Shown: positions 11,270 through 20,941, counted from the first letter of the stretch. The stretch: 64,000 nt of DNA from Labrys okinawensis (GCF_002982075.1 NZ_PUEJ01000002.1:310001-374000), one strand, 5' to 3'. A program made the numbers and translations. The notes: generated by a model from the letters alone, not told the origin.

Positions 11270-11764
11270 CAGCATTTGGGGAAGCACCTGATGAGCTCTT
11301 CTCGGACGCTGTTCTCGTCCGCCCTTCGAGGCGGGGGCTAATTGGCTGGCAGGAGCGGACAAGGACGTCCTGTGGCGCGGTTCTGTCCGCCTCGACATGG
11401 TTGACAGAAAACTAAGCCGGCAAGGTAACGTAGGGCGCCCGCCGTTAATCCCCGCAGAAAGTGCAGCCGAACCCTGAACGAATCACCGACGAATCGGCAA
11501 GGGCCCAGGCTTTTCCCAGTGGTCGCGCGATCGAGCGATACTGGCCCCGCGGACGTAAAGTAGCACACCGGAACGCTGCAAATGGGCATTCCCGCTTCGA
11601 TTCCGTGCGGAATGTACCAAAAGCGCTACCTGGCGGGGGAGATGGCCGGTTCTCCGCCGAGTGGACACAAGCCAATCGATAGTCGGCTAAAAAGAGCGCG
11701 GACCCGGCCCCGCCGACGACCAAATCCCAACTGTGCCGGGATCGACGCACCCGAGCTTAACCTC
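11270..11764. other. Intergenic region without a recognised gene
   Basis: Nearly 500 bases contain no reading frame with family-like sequence; the small open frames here look random. The stretch 11353-11395 (agcggacaagg acgtcc ... tctgtccgcct) resembles the rim of the 'ggcggac..gtccgc' palindrome at 41692-41797. A structured RNA cannot be excluded, but no known family is recognised by eye. Confidence 0.4.
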
Positions 11765-11785
11765 GCTGTCCCGCTTCGGGACAGC
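11765..11785 (-). terminator. Stem-loop after the DUF3108 gene
   Basis: A perfect 9 bp stem, gctgtcccg (11765-11773) with cgggacagc (11777-11785), and a 3-base loop lies 10 bases past the stop of the minus-strand DUF3108 gene. There is no T tract, so it may act as an RNA-stabilising 3' hairpin rather than as an intrinsic terminator. Confidence 0.45.
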
Positions 11786-11795
11786 CCTATACGTT

Positions 11796-12611
11796 TCAGT
11801 CTGCGTCGCCGCCAAAGCGGGAGGCGGTGAGGGTCAGACGGCCGATCTGGGTGCCGATGATGATCTTGAACGGAGCGAGCACATGGGTCTCGCCGATCGG
11901 CGCCAACCATAGTTCGATATCGCGATTATCGACCATGAACTTGGTCTGGGAGCGCGAAGGCCGGTGCCCTGCGATCGGCACATAGCGCGCCGAGCAGACG
12001 ATGGCGGGGCCGGCATAGCCCTTGCCGCTGACCTGCTCGGTACGGGCATAGGAGAGCTTGATGTCGAAACGCTGCGCGCCGTCGAACACCGGAAGCGAGC
12101 GCCGGCATGCCGAGGCATCCAGGACCGCGCCGCCGTTGACGGGGACCAGCACGGCGGAAAGCGGGTCGATCACGCCATGCTTGTCGGCGTCCGTGAGCGG
12201 CACGCGATCCTTGCGCGGCGGCAGGTCTGGCTGCAGCTGGAGGGCGGTAACATTGCCGCCTGCGAGCGCCATCTGCACGGATTGCGGCTTCTTGCCCGCC
12301 ACGGAGGTGAGGGTATAGGCCGTCGGCCGAACCTGGCTGGAACCGAGCTTTCCCGACGAGGAGGCCGAGCCGCGCCCGTCACTGATCAGCCGGATCAGAC
12401 CGCCTACCTTGGCGGAGGCGTCGATCTTGTAGGGGCCGCCATCGCTCAGATTGATGGCGAGATTCGCCGTGCCGATGGGGAAGCCCGCAAGGGTGACACC
12501 GTAGTTTATCGCTGTCCTGGTACTGGCTGCCACCGCCAGGGAAGGCGCCAGGCCGGCGGCGATCAAGAGGCTGGCGCCGAGCGCCGATCGAAAGAAATGC
12601 GATATCGTCAC
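11796..12611 (-). CDS. DUF3108 family exported protein
   Basis: The 271-residue product has a signal peptide ('FFRSALGASLLIAAGLAPSL', cleavage near AVAAS) followed by a beta-rich domain like DUF3108: 'INYGVTLAGFPIGTANLAI' near the start, 'DPLSAVLVPV' in the middle and a C-terminal 'GRLTLTASRFGGDAD'. The function of the family in the periplasm or envelope is unknown. GTG at 12611 is chosen as start because GGAG lies 6 bases upstream and the signal peptide then begins directly. The frame is also open to an ATG at 12776, but the extra 55 residues look unlike a protein N-terminus. Confidence 0.75.
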   Translation of the reverse strand: MTISHFFRSALGASLLIAAGLAPSLAVAASTRTAINYGVTLAGFPIGTANLAINLSDGGPYKIDASAKVGGLIRLISDGRGSASSSGKLGSSQVRPTAYTLTSVAGKKPQSVQMALAGGNVTALQLQPDLPPRKDRVPLTDADKHGVIDPLSAVLVPVNGGAVLDASACRRSLPVFDGAQRFDIKLSYARTEQVSGKGYAGPAIVCSARYVPIAGHRPSRSQTKFMVDNRDIELWLAPIGETHVLAPFKIIIGTQIGRLTLTASRFGGDAD

Positions 12612-13009
12612 GCCGGTCTCCGGGAGCCGCTTATGGCGACGGATCCGAATTCGGGTTCGGGGCCCGGCGCCATAGGTTGTTGTCGTCGCGTCATTCTCGC
12701 CGAAAACGGCGTCCACTTTTCGGCAGGAGGCTGCAGTCGGCGAGTCCGTCATGCGCATGGAATCTTCCACATACATTCTAACAAGGTAAACGTTGCGTAA
12801 ATCTTGCCGATGCCATTGCTGCCGAAGCTATCTTGGCGCCCATTGGCTGAATGGCCGATGAATCAGAGATGGCGCAATTGTGTCATGAGGAGCGCGGGCA
12901 TCCGGATCGCCCTCCTGCCGCCGCTCGGCCCGTTCCAAAATGCGGACATCGCGACATGCAATCATAGGCTGAGACGTACGCCGTTCGGTGAAACGCCCGC
13001 TGGCGCCGC
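12612..13009. other. Intergenic region upstream of the DUF3108 gene
   Basis: The region separates the DUF3108 gene start from the mtaB stop, both on the minus strand. AT-rich sequence at 12768-12802 probably carries the promoter for the DUF3108 gene, but no clear -35/-10 pair was fixed. No other gene is seen. Confidence 0.35.
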
Positions 13010-14248
13010 CTACAAAGCCGTCGCCGTCAGCTCCCGGCCTTGGTGCGCCTCGATCCGCACACGCATGAAGCTGCCCGCGGCATCCGGCCTGTCGGGACGC
13101 ACGGCCGCGAACTGCGTGGTGCGGCCAATGCCGCCGCGTTCCATCAGGATCTCGCGGGTCTCGCCGATCTCGCCGCCAAGAAAGCGTGCCATCGCTCGGT
13201 CGCCGGCCTCCCGCAGGCGGGCGGCGCGCTGTTTCACTTCGGTCCCGTCGACGGGCGGCATGCGCGCCGCCGGCGTGCCGGGGCGGGGCGAGAAAGGGAA
13301 GGCATGCAGATAGGTGATGCCGCACTCCTCGATGAGATCGAGTGAACGGGTGAACATCGCCTCGTCCTCGGTGGGAAAGCCGGCGATCAAATCGGCTCCG
13401 AATACGATGTCGGGCCGAAGGCGCCGGGCCTCGGCGCAGAAGCGGATCGCATCCTGGCGCAAATGCCGGCGTTTCATGCGCTTGAGAATGAGATCGTCGC
13501 CGGCCTGCAGGGACAGATGCAGATGCGGCATCAGCCGATCTTCCTCGGCCAGGGCCCGCATCAGATCGGAATCGGCCTCGATCGAATCGATGGAGGACAG
13601 GCGCAGGCGCGGCAGTTCCGGCACCTCGCGCAGAATGCGGCGCACCAGCGTGCCCAGGGGCAGGGGATCGGCGAGATCGGGGCCATAGCTGGTGAGGTCC
13701 ACCCCGGTCAGCACGATCTCCTTGTAACCGGCCTCGACCAGGCGGCGGATCTGCGCGATCACCGTCTGCGGGGGCAGGGAGCGCGAATTGCCGCGGCCGA
13801 AGGGAATGATGCAGAAGGTGCAGCGGTGGTCGCAGCCATTCTGAATCTGCACGAAGCCGCGTGCCCGGCCCTCGAAGCGCTCGATCTCGGGCAGGGCGAT
13901 GTCGTCGGCCGCCATGATGTCGGAGGGTACGAGCTTGCCCGAAATCTCGCTCAGGGATGCCCAGGTCCGGGCCTTCAGCTTTTCGGCATTGCCGACCACG
14001 AAGTCGACTTCCGGCATGGCGGTGAAACGGCTCGCATCGGTCTGCGCCGCGCAGCCGGTGACGGCGATCTGCCGTTCCGGGTTCTCGCGCTTGAGCCGGC
14101 GGATGGTCTGCCTGGCTTGGCGCGCCGCCTCGGCCGTCACCGCACAGGAATTGACCACGGTCAGATCGTCACGCGAGCCGATGGCCGTCTTCATCGCCTC
14201 GGATTCGTGAATGTTGAGGCGGCAGCCGAAGGTGACGATCTCGGTCAT
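13010..14248 (-). CDS. mtaB: tRNA t6A37 methylthiotransferase MtaB
   Basis: This 412-residue radical SAM enzyme converts t6A to ms2t6A at position 37 of tRNA. The N-terminal UPF0004 domain carries its three cluster cysteines, Cys9 (TFGCRLN), Cys35 (NSCAVT) and Cys66 (TGCAAQ). The radical SAM triad CDHRCTFC gives Cys139, Cys143 and Cys146, and a C-terminal TRAM-like segment completes the protein. The start of the sequence, '[12 protein letters not shown]', is typical for MtaB rather than MiaB or RimO. The ATG overlaps the dapF stop by 4 bases (ATGA), so translation is probably coupled. Confidence 0.95.
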   Translation of the reverse strand: MTEIVTFGCRLNIHESEAMKTAIGSRDDLTVVNSCAVTAEAARQARQTIRRLKRENPERQIAVTGCAAQTDASRFTAMPEVDFVVGNAEKLKARTWASLSEISGKLVPSDIMAADDIALPEIERFEGRARGFVQIQNGCDHRCTFCIIPFGRGNSRSLPPQTVIAQIRRLVEAGYKEIVLTGVDLTSYGPDLADPLPLGTLVRRILREVPELPRLRLSSIDSIEADSDLMRALAEEDRLMPHLHLSLQAGDDLILKRMKRRHLRQDAIRFCAEARRLRPDIVFGADLIAGFPTEDEAMFTRSLDLIEECGITYLHAFPFSPRPGTPAARMPPVDGTEVKQRAARLREAGDRAMARFLGGEIGETREILMERGGIGRTTQFAAVRPDRPDAAGSFMRVRIEAHQGRELTATAL

Positions 14249-15123
14249 GCCGCGTCGGCGAACCAGGAGGCCGCGAAGCGGCCTTCATGCTCGAGTGCCG
14301 CCGCACCGGTCATCAGCACGTGGCCATCGGCCTCGCGCCATTCGATCCGGAGGTCGCCACCCGGCAGGCTGATGCGGGTCTTTCGTCCGGTGAGACCAAG
14401 CCGCGCCGCAGCCACGCCGGTGGCGCACGCGGCCGAGCCGCAGGCGCGGGTGAGGCCGGCACCGCGCTCCCACACGCGCAACACGATCTGGCTGTTGTCG
14501 CGCACCTGGGCGATCGAGACATTCACCCGCTCGGGGAACAGGGGATCATGCTCGATGGCCGGGCCGATGGCCGCGAGGTCGATCTCGGCGGGGTCCCGGT
14601 CGATCCAGAACACCGCATGGGGATTGCCCATGCTCACCACGCTCGGCGATTGCAGGAGGGGAGCCTCGGCCGCGCCATAGGCATAGTCGATCGCCCTGGT
14701 GTCGCCGGCGTCGCGGGCCAGGGGTATCGCCTGCCAGTCCAGGGCCGGCGGGCCCATATCGACGGTAAAGTTGTCGGCGGCGAAATCCGCTCCCGCGCGC
14801 CGGGCCTCGACCAGGCTGGTCGGCGTCTGCAGCATCAGTTGGTCCTTGCCGAGCACCGGCATCAGATACCAGGATACGCAGCGCGTGCCGTTGCCGCAGG
14901 CGCCGGACTGGGAACCGTCACTGTTGAAGATGCGCATGAAGGCGTCTGTTCCCGCCTGCTGCGGCGGATAAAGCACCATCAGCTGGTCGAACGGCTCATG
15001 CGCAGCAATGGCGCGGGCCTCCGCCGGCGTGACGGCATGCGACCCATCGGTGAGATCGAGCACGACGATTTCGTTGCCGATGCCGTTCATCTTCAGATAG
15101 GGGCGGTTGGCGAGGCCAGACAT
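14245..15123 (-). CDS. dapF: Diaminopimelate epimerase DapF
   Basis: This 292-residue enzyme interconverts LL- and meso-diaminopimelate for lysine and peptidoglycan synthesis. It has the two conserved catalytic cysteine segments, 'GACGNGTRC' (Cys76) and '[11 protein letters not shown]' near residue 230, and the N-terminal '[13 protein letters not shown]'. The ATG at 15123 is chosen because it gives the normal N-terminus; an open extension to 15204 looks non-coding. dapF is first in a two-gene operon with mtaB, a pairing common in Hyphomicrobiales. Confidence 0.97.
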   Translation of the reverse strand: MSGLANRPYLKMNGIGNEIVVLDLTDGSHAVTPAEARAIAAHEPFDQLMVLYPPQQAGTDAFMRIFNSDGSQSGACGNGTRCVSWYLMPVLGKDQLMLQTPTSLVEARRAGADFAADNFTVDMGPPALDWQAIPLARDAGDTRAIDYAYGAAEAPLLQSPSVVSMGNPHAVFWIDRDPAEIDLAAIGPAIEHDPLFPERVNVSIAQVRDNSQIVLRVWERGAGLTRACGSAACATGVAAARLGLTGRKTRISLPGGDLRIEWREADGHVLMTGAAALEHEGRFAASWFADAA

Positions 15124-15190
15124 GGTGCTTCCGAGTGGTTGAAGGCCCTTGATATAGGGCAAAAGCCCCTGCGAACCAATGGGGTGCCGC

Positions 15191-15754
15191 TCAGCCCGTG
15201 GCATGCCCGAGTTCGAGACGCAGAATCGGCCGCTCCGGCGTCGGAGAGGGGACAGGCCGGAAACCGAGCCGTTCGAAGGTGGTCATGAAGCCCGTGGAGG
15301 ATGAGGAAGGCGACATGCGTCGGTCGATCGGATAGGCCTCGATGATGGTGGCGCCGCCGCTGCGCCCGAAGTCGATCGCCTCCTTGACCGGGTGGGAAGC
15401 GACGCCCTGCCGCCGGACGTCCTTGGCGACGTAGAGACAGGAAATCGACCAGACCGGCTTGCGGTCCGGAGATCGCAGCCGCCAGACGCGGTCGATATGG
15501 GGGATGGAACGGCGCGGCCCGATCTGGCACCAGCCAACAGGGTCCGCGGCGACAAAGGCCAGCAGGCCCGGCGGCGGTCCAGCCTCGACCACGGCCCGGA
15601 AGGCGTCGCGATTCTGGGCGCCTGCCTGCCGGCGATAGAGGCTCCCGATCCGCCAATACATGCACCAGCAGCCGGATTTTGCACCCTTCTCGCCGAAGAG
15701 GGTCTCGAAGGCGGGCCAAAGTCCGGCGGTAAGGGGGCGGGTGGTCAGCTCCAT
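15191..15754 (-). CDS. GNAT family N-acetyltransferase
   Basis: The 187-residue product contains a GNAT fold, with the acetyl-CoA binding motif RRQGVA in '[20 protein letters not shown]' (motif A) and a preceding strand 'WSISCLYV'. The N-terminal 'CWCMYWRIG' block occurs in a subset of GNAT proteins of unknown substrate. The ATG at 15754 has GGAG 8 bases upstream and is preferred to 15778. The gene lies 67 bases before dapF on the same strand and is divergent from the APH-like gene. The substrate cannot be predicted. Confidence 0.85.
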   Translation of the reverse strand: MELTTRPLTAGLWPAFETLFGEKGAKSGCWCMYWRIGSLYRRQAGAQNRDAFRAVVEAGPPPGLLAFVAADPVGWCQIGPRRSIPHIDRVWRLRSPDRKPVWSISCLYVAKDVRRQGVASHPVKEAIDFGRSGGATIIEAYPIDRRMSPSSSSTGFMTTFERLGFRPVPSPTPERPILRLELGHATG

Positions 15755-15879
15755 GCGCAGGTCTCCTTCCCGGGGCATCCAACCATGATCGTTCGAGGGC
15801 AGTCGGCTTACGGCGCGCCCGTCCGGCTGCCGCCTTATTCTGCATTATGGTCGCGGCTCCCAATTCGGAGCGATTCGCC

Positions 15880-16698
15880 ATGCCTTCGGCCTTCTTCATC
15901 CGCGACCTGCTGCCGTCCCTGCCATCGGGAAAAGAATGGCTGGCGGTCAGCCACGGCGAGTCGGGCGACAGCGTCTATCGCCGCAGCGATGGGGCAGCCT
16001 TCGCCAAAATATCACAGGACCGGGGCGCCTTGGCTCTGGAAGGGGAACGTCGACCGATCGAGTGGCTGAGCCGCTTCGATCTCGGCTCGCCGCAGATGCT
16101 CGATTGGCGCATAGGGGAGGAGGGTGCCTGCCTCATCACCAGCGCGGTGCCCGGCGTGCCGGCAAGCGACCTCGATGGCCGCCAACTGTTGCAGGCCTGG
16201 CCGTCGATCGCGGCGCGGATCGGCGCGCTGCATGCGCTGGCGGCGGAGGATTGTCCGTTCGAACGCGGCCTGTCGACCATGCTGGCGCGCGCGGCCGACG
16301 TGGTGTCGCGCGGCGCCGTCAATCCGGATTTCCTGCGGCCGGAGCAGCAGGAGACGGATCCGGCCGATCTCCTTCTTGCGCTGGAAGCAGAGCGTGAAAA
16401 ACGCCTGGCGGAAGAGGCCGGGGATCGCGTCGTCTGCCACGGCGATGCCTGCATGCCGAATTTCATGGTCGATCCCGCCACGCTGCGCTGCACCGGCATG
16501 ATCGATCTCGGCCGTCTCGGCACGGCAGATCGCTATGTCGATCTTGCGCTGATGCTGGCCAACGCCGGCGAGAGCTGGTCCGGCCCGGATCAGGCGCAAG
16601 CGGCCTTCGCCAGCCTGTTCGAGGTACTCGGGCTGGAGCGGCCGGACCGGGAGAGGCTCGACTTCTATCTAAGCCTCGATCCGCTGACCTGGGGCTGA
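15880..16698 (+). CDS. APH(3'')-like streptomycin phosphotransferase
   Basis: The 272-residue protein aligns along its whole length, from memory, with aminoglycoside 3''-phosphotransferase APH(3'')-Ib (StrA, 267 residues). Shared blocks include 'GESGDSVYRR' near residue 27, Lys43 in the ATP site, 'AVNPDFL' (146-152), the catalytic loop 'HGDACMPNFMVDP' with Asp189 and Asn194, 'IDLGRLGTADRY' with the metal-binding Asp209, and the C-terminus 'FYLSLDPLTWG'. Such enzymes phosphorylate streptomycin in the cytoplasm. GGAG sits 9 bases before the ATG. The gene is not on a mobile element and has the base composition of its surroundings, so it looks like a resident chromosomal gene. Its last 34 bases overlap the convergent glycosyltransferase gene. 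Confidence 0.9.
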   Translation: MPSAFFIRDLLPSLPSGKEWLAVSHGESGDSVYRRSDGAAFAKISQDRGALALEGERRPIEWLSRFDLGSPQMLDWRIGEEGACLITSAVPGVPASDLDGRQLLQAWPSIAARIGALHALAAEDCPFERGLSTMLARAADVVSRGAVNPDFLRPEQQETDPADLLLALEAEREKRLAEEAGDRVVCHGDACMPNFMVDPATLRCTGMIDLGRLGTADRYVDLALMLANAGESWSGPDQAQAAFASLFEVLGLERPDRERLDFYLSLDPLTWG

Positions 16699-17768
16699 GA
16701 CCCGCCTGGGGCTGAGGCCGGCAGGCATTCGCGATAGACCGCGAAGGTCTCCTCGACCACGCGGTCCAGGGTCATGCGCGCGGCATTGGCGCTTGCGCGG
16801 CTCTTGGCCCCCGCCAGGGCTCCCGGGGTGGTGAGCAGGGAGACCAGGGCCTCGGCCAGGCGGGTGGGATCATCGGGCGGCACCAGCAGGCCGGCCTTGC
16901 CGCCATCAAGCATTTCCGGCACGCCGCCGACATCGGAGGCGACGATGGCGCAGCCCGCTTCGCTGGCTTCGGACAGGACCAGCCCGGCCGGCTCGGCCAG
17001 CGACGGCAGCACGAAGACATCAGCTCCCCTGAAGAAAGGCCGCGGGTCGTCCCAGCCACCATGGAAGGTGATCGCTGCCGCGCATGGCATGGCCGCTGCC
17101 ATGGCTTCGTATTCGGCGCGATGCGGTCCGTCGCCGACGAAATGGAGCGAGGCTTCGGGCACCGCCCTGGCGACGCGCTCGAAGGCCTGCAGGAGAACGG
17201 GGGCGCCCTTGCGCGGGTGCAGGCCGCCGACATAGAGGATCGACGGCGTACTCAGGGCCGCGGGCGGGCCGGCCGGTGCCGAGAGGCGCGGCGAGCCGAT
17301 ATTCCCGTTCAGCACGGTGCGGATGCGGGAAGCGGGGATACCGCGCCGGGCCATCGAACGGGCGACGGCATCGCTCACCGCAATGACCCGCCGGCCGACG
17401 CCCATCGCGACGGCGCTGCGCGCAAACTCGTTGTGAACGGTGGTGATCAGCGGCACGCCGGCCGCCTTGCAGGCCGGCCAGCACAGCACGGCGCTCGTCA
17501 TCATATGGGCATGCACGATGTCGAAAGGGCGGGAACGCAGCAGCCGGGTCAGAGCGGCGACCGCACGCAGCGCGACCAGGGGCTTCTGGCGCTGGTCGAT
17601 CCTGATGACCTCCACGCCGTGGGCGGCCAGCAAGGCGTCGAAGTCACCGTCGCCGCTGGCGATGGCCACCTCATGCCCGAGCTGCGCCTGCATGCAGGCG
17701 AGATCGATGGTGAGGTGCACGTGCCCGTTGAGGCGACGCGTATGATTCAGGACATGAAGGATGCGCAA
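16665..17768 (-). CDS. GT4 family glycosyltransferase
   Basis: This product of about 367 residues is a GT-B fold glycosyltransferase: 'RILHVLNHTRRLNGHVHLTID' at the N-terminus, 'PFDIVHAHMMTSAV', 'LYVGGLHPRKGAPVLLQAF' at the start of the C-terminal domain, and the donor-binding 'SLAEPAGLVLSEASEAG' (E-x7-E type motif). It probably adds a sugar to a lipid-linked polysaccharide precursor at the cytoplasmic membrane. TTG at 17768 is proposed as start because it gives the usual start of the family; no ATG lies nearby and the open frame up to 18041 runs through intergenic DNA. It is the left end of the polysaccharide cluster. Confidence 0.85.
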   Translation of the reverse strand: MRILHVLNHTRRLNGHVHLTIDLACMQAQLGHEVAIASGDGDFDALLAAHGVEVIRIDQRQKPLVALRAVAALTRLLRSRPFDIVHAHMMTSAVLCWPACKAAGVPLITTVHNEFARSAVAMGVGRRVIAVSDAVARSMARRGIPASRIRTVLNGNIGSPRLSAPAGPPAALSTPSILYVGGLHPRKGAPVLLQAFERVARAVPEASLHFVGDGPHRAEYEAMAAAMPCAAAITFHGGWDDPRPFFRGADVFVLPSLAEPAGLVLSEASEAGCAIVASDVGGVPEMLDGGKAGLLVPPDDPTRLAEALVSLLTTPGALAGAKSRASANAARMTLDRVVEETFAVYRECLPASAPGGSQPQVSGSRLR

Positions 17769-17966
17769 GGCCGGCTCTCGTTGGAAGTTGCAAACGCCAA
17801 ACGGTTCATTGTCGATGCGGCTTGCGAAGAGCCCGTCGCCATGGAGTGGTTGCGTCGCCGGGGCCGACTGCGATGGCAAGGTCCCTCCGTCAAGTTTCAA
17901 CACGCGAAACAGGCGGCAGCATGGCCAAGACGATGCGAGAATAATCCACAAAAGCGCGGCGCAAGC

Positions 17967-18050
17967 CACTTGGCAAAAGGGATGGGGCTCCCTCCCTTTT
18001 TGATATCCGTCGAATGGGTATCTGTCGGCTGGAGGCGCCATTGTCTAGAA
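17967..18050 (+). promoter_or_regulatory. Shared polysaccharide promoter element, copy A
   Basis: The element includes an interrupted inverted repeat caaaaggg ... ccctttttg (17975-18002), the block tcgaatgg (18010-18017), ctgtcg (18022-18027) and, after 17 bases, ctagaa (18045-18050). The same order occurs at 20787-20870. Both lie in divergent intergenic regions of the polysaccharide cluster and about 300 bases before the plus-strand gene. The last two blocks could be -35 and -10 boxes. The remainder of 17769-18345 shows no gene and would be a long untranslated leader. Confidence 0.55.
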
Positions 18051-18345
18051 AAGCCCGCTGGCCCGCCCTGCGGGGCCGGTGTCGCCGCGGCGTTGCCATG
18101 CTTCGGCGGGGCGCTCGAGCCGGAATCATCGCGCGCCATGATGTGGTACTGTCCCCTCAGCGGAACCGGGCGCGCATCTCTTGCGCGAGCGGGCCCATTC
18201 CGGAAGGTTTTCCCTCGGCCGGAATACAGGTTCTCCCGCGGCGTGACGCGATTTCGAATGCCGCAGGCCCGGGCCGAGGCTAGGAGTGAGGGCAGGGTGC
18301 GTTTCCGCCGAAACGGGCCTGTGGGGCAGACAGAAAGGGCCTGGC

Positions 18346-19770
18346 GTGAGTTTGGAACCCATCGGCGTCTTCTTCATTCTGCTCGGGATCATGGTCCTGA
18401 GGCGGGGCCCGGTTTTCGGCGTCTCCATGCTCATCCTGTCGATGATCTTCGGTTCTTCCGCCGCGCTGATCCTGGCGGGCACCACGATCCAACCGGCCCA
18501 TTTGCTGCTGGGCTTCACGGCGGCATCCGTCCTGACGCGCCCGGGCATCTGGTCGGTCGTCACGGCGCGGCTCACCTTTCCGCGTGAGGGCTTCTGGTTC
18601 GTCGCCACCGCGGCTGTCGGCATCGTCGGCGCCTTCATCCTGCCGCGCTTCTTCGCCGGTGCGGCCTATGTGGCCGCCATCGGCGCCACCGATGGCCCTT
18701 CTGCGCCAATTCTGGTGCCGCTTTCTCCCACCACCGGCAATCTGACGCAGAGCGTCTATTTCATCGGCGACATCGTCTGCTTTCTGGTCTGCTATATCGT
18801 CGCCCGGACCAGGGAAGGCCTGGAAGCCGTCACCAAGGCGGCCCTGGCCTATTGCGCCCTCAATATCTTCTTCGCGGTCGTCGATCTCGCCACCTTCTGG
18901 ACGGGAACCGCCTTCCTGCTCGATTTCATGCGCAACGCCACCTACACCATTCACGACGATACGGTGGTCAACGGCCTCAAGCGCATCAATGGCTCCTTCA
19001 CCGAGGCCGCGGCCTTCGCCTCCTCGTCGATGTGGGCCGGCAGCTTTGCCTTCCGGCTCTGGCTCGGCAATATCCGTCCCCAGCTCACCTTCTGGCTGGC
19101 AATGATCAATATGCTGCTGGTGATCTTCTGCACCTCTACCAGCGGCTATGTCGCCTTGCCGGTGGTGCTGGCAATCATCTATGCCGAATCCCTGCTGCGC
19201 CTGGTGCGCGGCGGGCCACTGCCCCGCAGCGTCTATGCCTATCTCGCCTTCGCACCCCTGTTGCTAGCCGTGATCACCGCAGCCGTACTGCTTACGCCCT
19301 CCTTGGCGGAAACGATTTACGGCATGATGCAGGACTTCGTGCTGAACAAGGGCACGAGCCAGTCGGCGGCGGAGCGCGGCATGTGGAACCAGACGGCGCT
19401 CGAAACATTCTTCGCGACCTACGGGCTGGGAGCCGGCATCGGCACGGTGCGCGCCTCCAGCTTCCCGCTGGCGGTTCTGGCCAATCTCGGCGCCATCGGT
19501 GCGCTCACCTACGGCATCTTCATCCTGATGGTGCTGTTCAAGCCGGCGATCCGCCCTCTCGACTGGGCGACGATTCAGGTGCGTGCCGCCGTGCGGATCG
19601 GCTGCCTCGTCGGCCTGATCATGGCGACGATCTCGGGTACCCTGATCGATCTCGGACTGCCCTTCTACATGCTGGCCGGCATTGCCTGCGCCACCTGCGA
19701 TCTCGAAACGGGGGCCAGGAAGCAGACGGCGGAGACCGTCCGGCCGGCCAGAGCCGAGGTCATGGGTTAG
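18346..19770 (+). CDS. Wzy-like O-antigen polymerase / ligase family membrane protein
   Basis: The 474-residue product is a polytopic inner-membrane protein with about a dozen hydrophobic segments, starting 'PIGVFFILLGIMVLRRG'. A large periplasmic loop ('GMMQDFVLNKGTSQSAAERG', about residues 325-345) is followed by 'GLGAGIGTVRASSFPLAVL'. The GxGxG...R pattern in a late loop is typical of O-antigen polymerases and ligases. It probably polymerises exopolysaccharide repeat units in the periplasm, working with the flippase encoded downstream. GTG at 18346 is chosen because it starts the first membrane segment; an open extension to 18286 is less likely. Confidence 0.8.
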   Translation: MSLEPIGVFFILLGIMVLRRGPVFGVSMLILSMIFGSSAALILAGTTIQPAHLLLGFTAASVLTRPGIWSVVTARLTFPREGFWFVATAAVGIVGAFILPRFFAGAAYVAAIGATDGPSAPILVPLSPTTGNLTQSVYFIGDIVCFLVCYIVARTREGLEAVTKAALAYCALNIFFAVVDLATFWTGTAFLLDFMRNATYTIHDDTVVNGLKRINGSFTEAAAFASSSMWAGSFAFRLWLGNIRPQLTFWLAMINMLLVIFCTSTSGYVALPVVLAIIYAESLLRLVRGGPLPRSVYAYLAFAPLLLAVITAAVLLTPSLAETIYGMMQDFVLNKGTSQSAAERGMWNQTALETFFATYGLGAGIGTVRASSFPLAVLANLGAIGALTYGIFILMVLFKPAIRPLDWATIQVRAAVRIGCLVGLIMATISGTLIDLGLPFYMLAGIACATCDLETGARKQTAETVRPARAEVMG

Positions 19771-19787
19771 AGATCACCGGTTAGAGA

Positions 19788-20654
19788 TCAGGGGGTGATG
19801 GCGACCGCGTCCGGATCCTTGGAATAGATGCGGATATAGTCGATCAGCATGTCATAGTGGCCGCTTTCCGGAACAGTGATCGGCCAGCCGCCGCCCATGG
19901 CCAGATTGAACATCCAGAAGAAGCGGTCGACGCTGTCGGCCCGCAACAGCGAAACCGTCTGGACCAGCTTGCCGTCGAGAAAAGCGGAAACCTTGTCGTC
20001 TTCCACCAGATAGCCATAGGTGTGGAAGTCGGCGCTCAGGTCGGGAAGCTTCCGCGACATGGCGGGGGAGGAGGTCTTGTTCCCCCAATTGTGGACGATG
20101 GTGTGGAAGATGGTCATGTCGACGCCATAGGCTTCCAGCCCGTCGATCTCGATGGAACCGAGCGGATCGCCCTCAGGGGTCTGCGATTTCAGATTGAGGG
20201 CCCAGTTGGCCGGCCACACGCCCTTTCCGGCTGGGAATTTCTGGCGGATCTCGACATAGCCGCGCCGAAACGCGGCGCTGGGCGGTTTTCCGTTCGGAAA
20301 AGCCGTGCTGATCATGCCGGAATACCATTTGCGCTTCCAGCCGGTGGGATCGGCAAAGTCGGCCTTGTGGTTGGCCCGGATCCGCAGCTTGCCGTCCGCC
20401 ATCTGGTAGACCTGGCCGAACAGTTCGGCGTCCGCCTGGCTGGCCGTGACGAAATAGCTGTCGGACCCCCATTGCTCGCCCTTGGGATTGGTGCCGATAT
20501 GCCATTTGTCGCGGTCGAGTTCGGTACCGTCGAACTCGTCCTTGAAGATGAGCTTGTAGCCGCTGAGATCCGGCACGGCCTGCCCCCATGCCGGTGCGGC
20601 GAACAGGCTCAGGGCGGGAAGAGCCAGGAACAGGCGCCGGGTGATGGGGCTCAT
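19788..20654 (-). CDS. GH16 family exported glycoside hydrolase
   Basis: The 288-residue precursor has a signal peptide (residues 1-24, cut after PAWGQA) and a GH16 concanavalin-like beta-sandwich. The signature E-I-D-G-L-E places nucleophile Glu169, Asp171 and acid/base Glu174, so the catalytic residues are intact. 'LIFKDEFDGTELDRDKW' near the N-terminus is also typical. GH16 enzymes cleave beta-glucans or galactans; next to polysaccharide genes it may trim or release the polymer, like ExoK in rhizobia. It is convergent with the Wzy-like gene (17 bases) and divergent from the flippase gene. Confidence 0.93.
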   Translation of the reverse strand: MSPITRRLFLALPALSLFAAPAWGQAVPDLSGYKLIFKDEFDGTELDRDKWHIGTNPKGEQWGSDSYFVTASQADAELFGQVYQMADGKLRIRANHKADFADPTGWKRKWYSGMISTAFPNGKPPSAAFRRGYVEIRQKFPAGKGVWPANWALNLKSQTPEGDPLGSIEIDGLEAYGVDMTIFHTIVHNWGNKTSSPAMSRKLPDLSADFHTYGYLVEDDKVSAFLDGKLVQTVSLLRADSVDRFFWMFNLAMGGGWPITVPESGHYDMLIDYIRIYSKDPDAVAITP

Positions 20655-20786
20655 GGGTACGAATTCCTTTCAGGCTCGCGGATGCCCCATCGACGGAGCG
20701 TTGCAACGGGCTGCGGATGTGTGATGATTGGGAGCCGCCGGTCTTTGCCGGGCTGCGCGAGGATAGCCCAGAGGCCGTGGCGCGGG

Positions 20787-20870
20787 CCACCTCCCAAAAG
20801 GGGGGAGTCACTCCCTTTTGGCGATCCTTCGAATGGATAGCTGTCAGCCTGCGAGGCCTTTGCATAAAAT
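20787..20870 (+). promoter_or_regulatory. Shared polysaccharide promoter element, copy B
   Basis: This is the second copy of the element at 17967-18050: ccaaaagggg ... cccttttgg (20796-20822), ccttcgaatggata (20827-20840), ctgtca (20842-20847), 17 bases, ataaaa (20865-20870). The promoter-like end lies 282 bases before the Wzx start, against 296 for copy A. The remainder of 20655-21151 is non-coding apart from the terminator-like hairpin at 20942. Confidence 0.55.
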
Positions 20871-20941
20871 GGCTGTCGCTGGTAGCAGCCGTCATGATCG
20901 GCGGTCATCCGCGGCTTGACCGGCCGCAGCTTGTTTTGATG

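Noticed and set aside
11461..11682. 73-codon frame or structured RNA (6S- or SRP-like) in the gap after the exonuclease gene
   Set aside because: The frame lacks a ribosome-binding site and family features, and no known RNA motif such as the SRP tetraloop region is visible.
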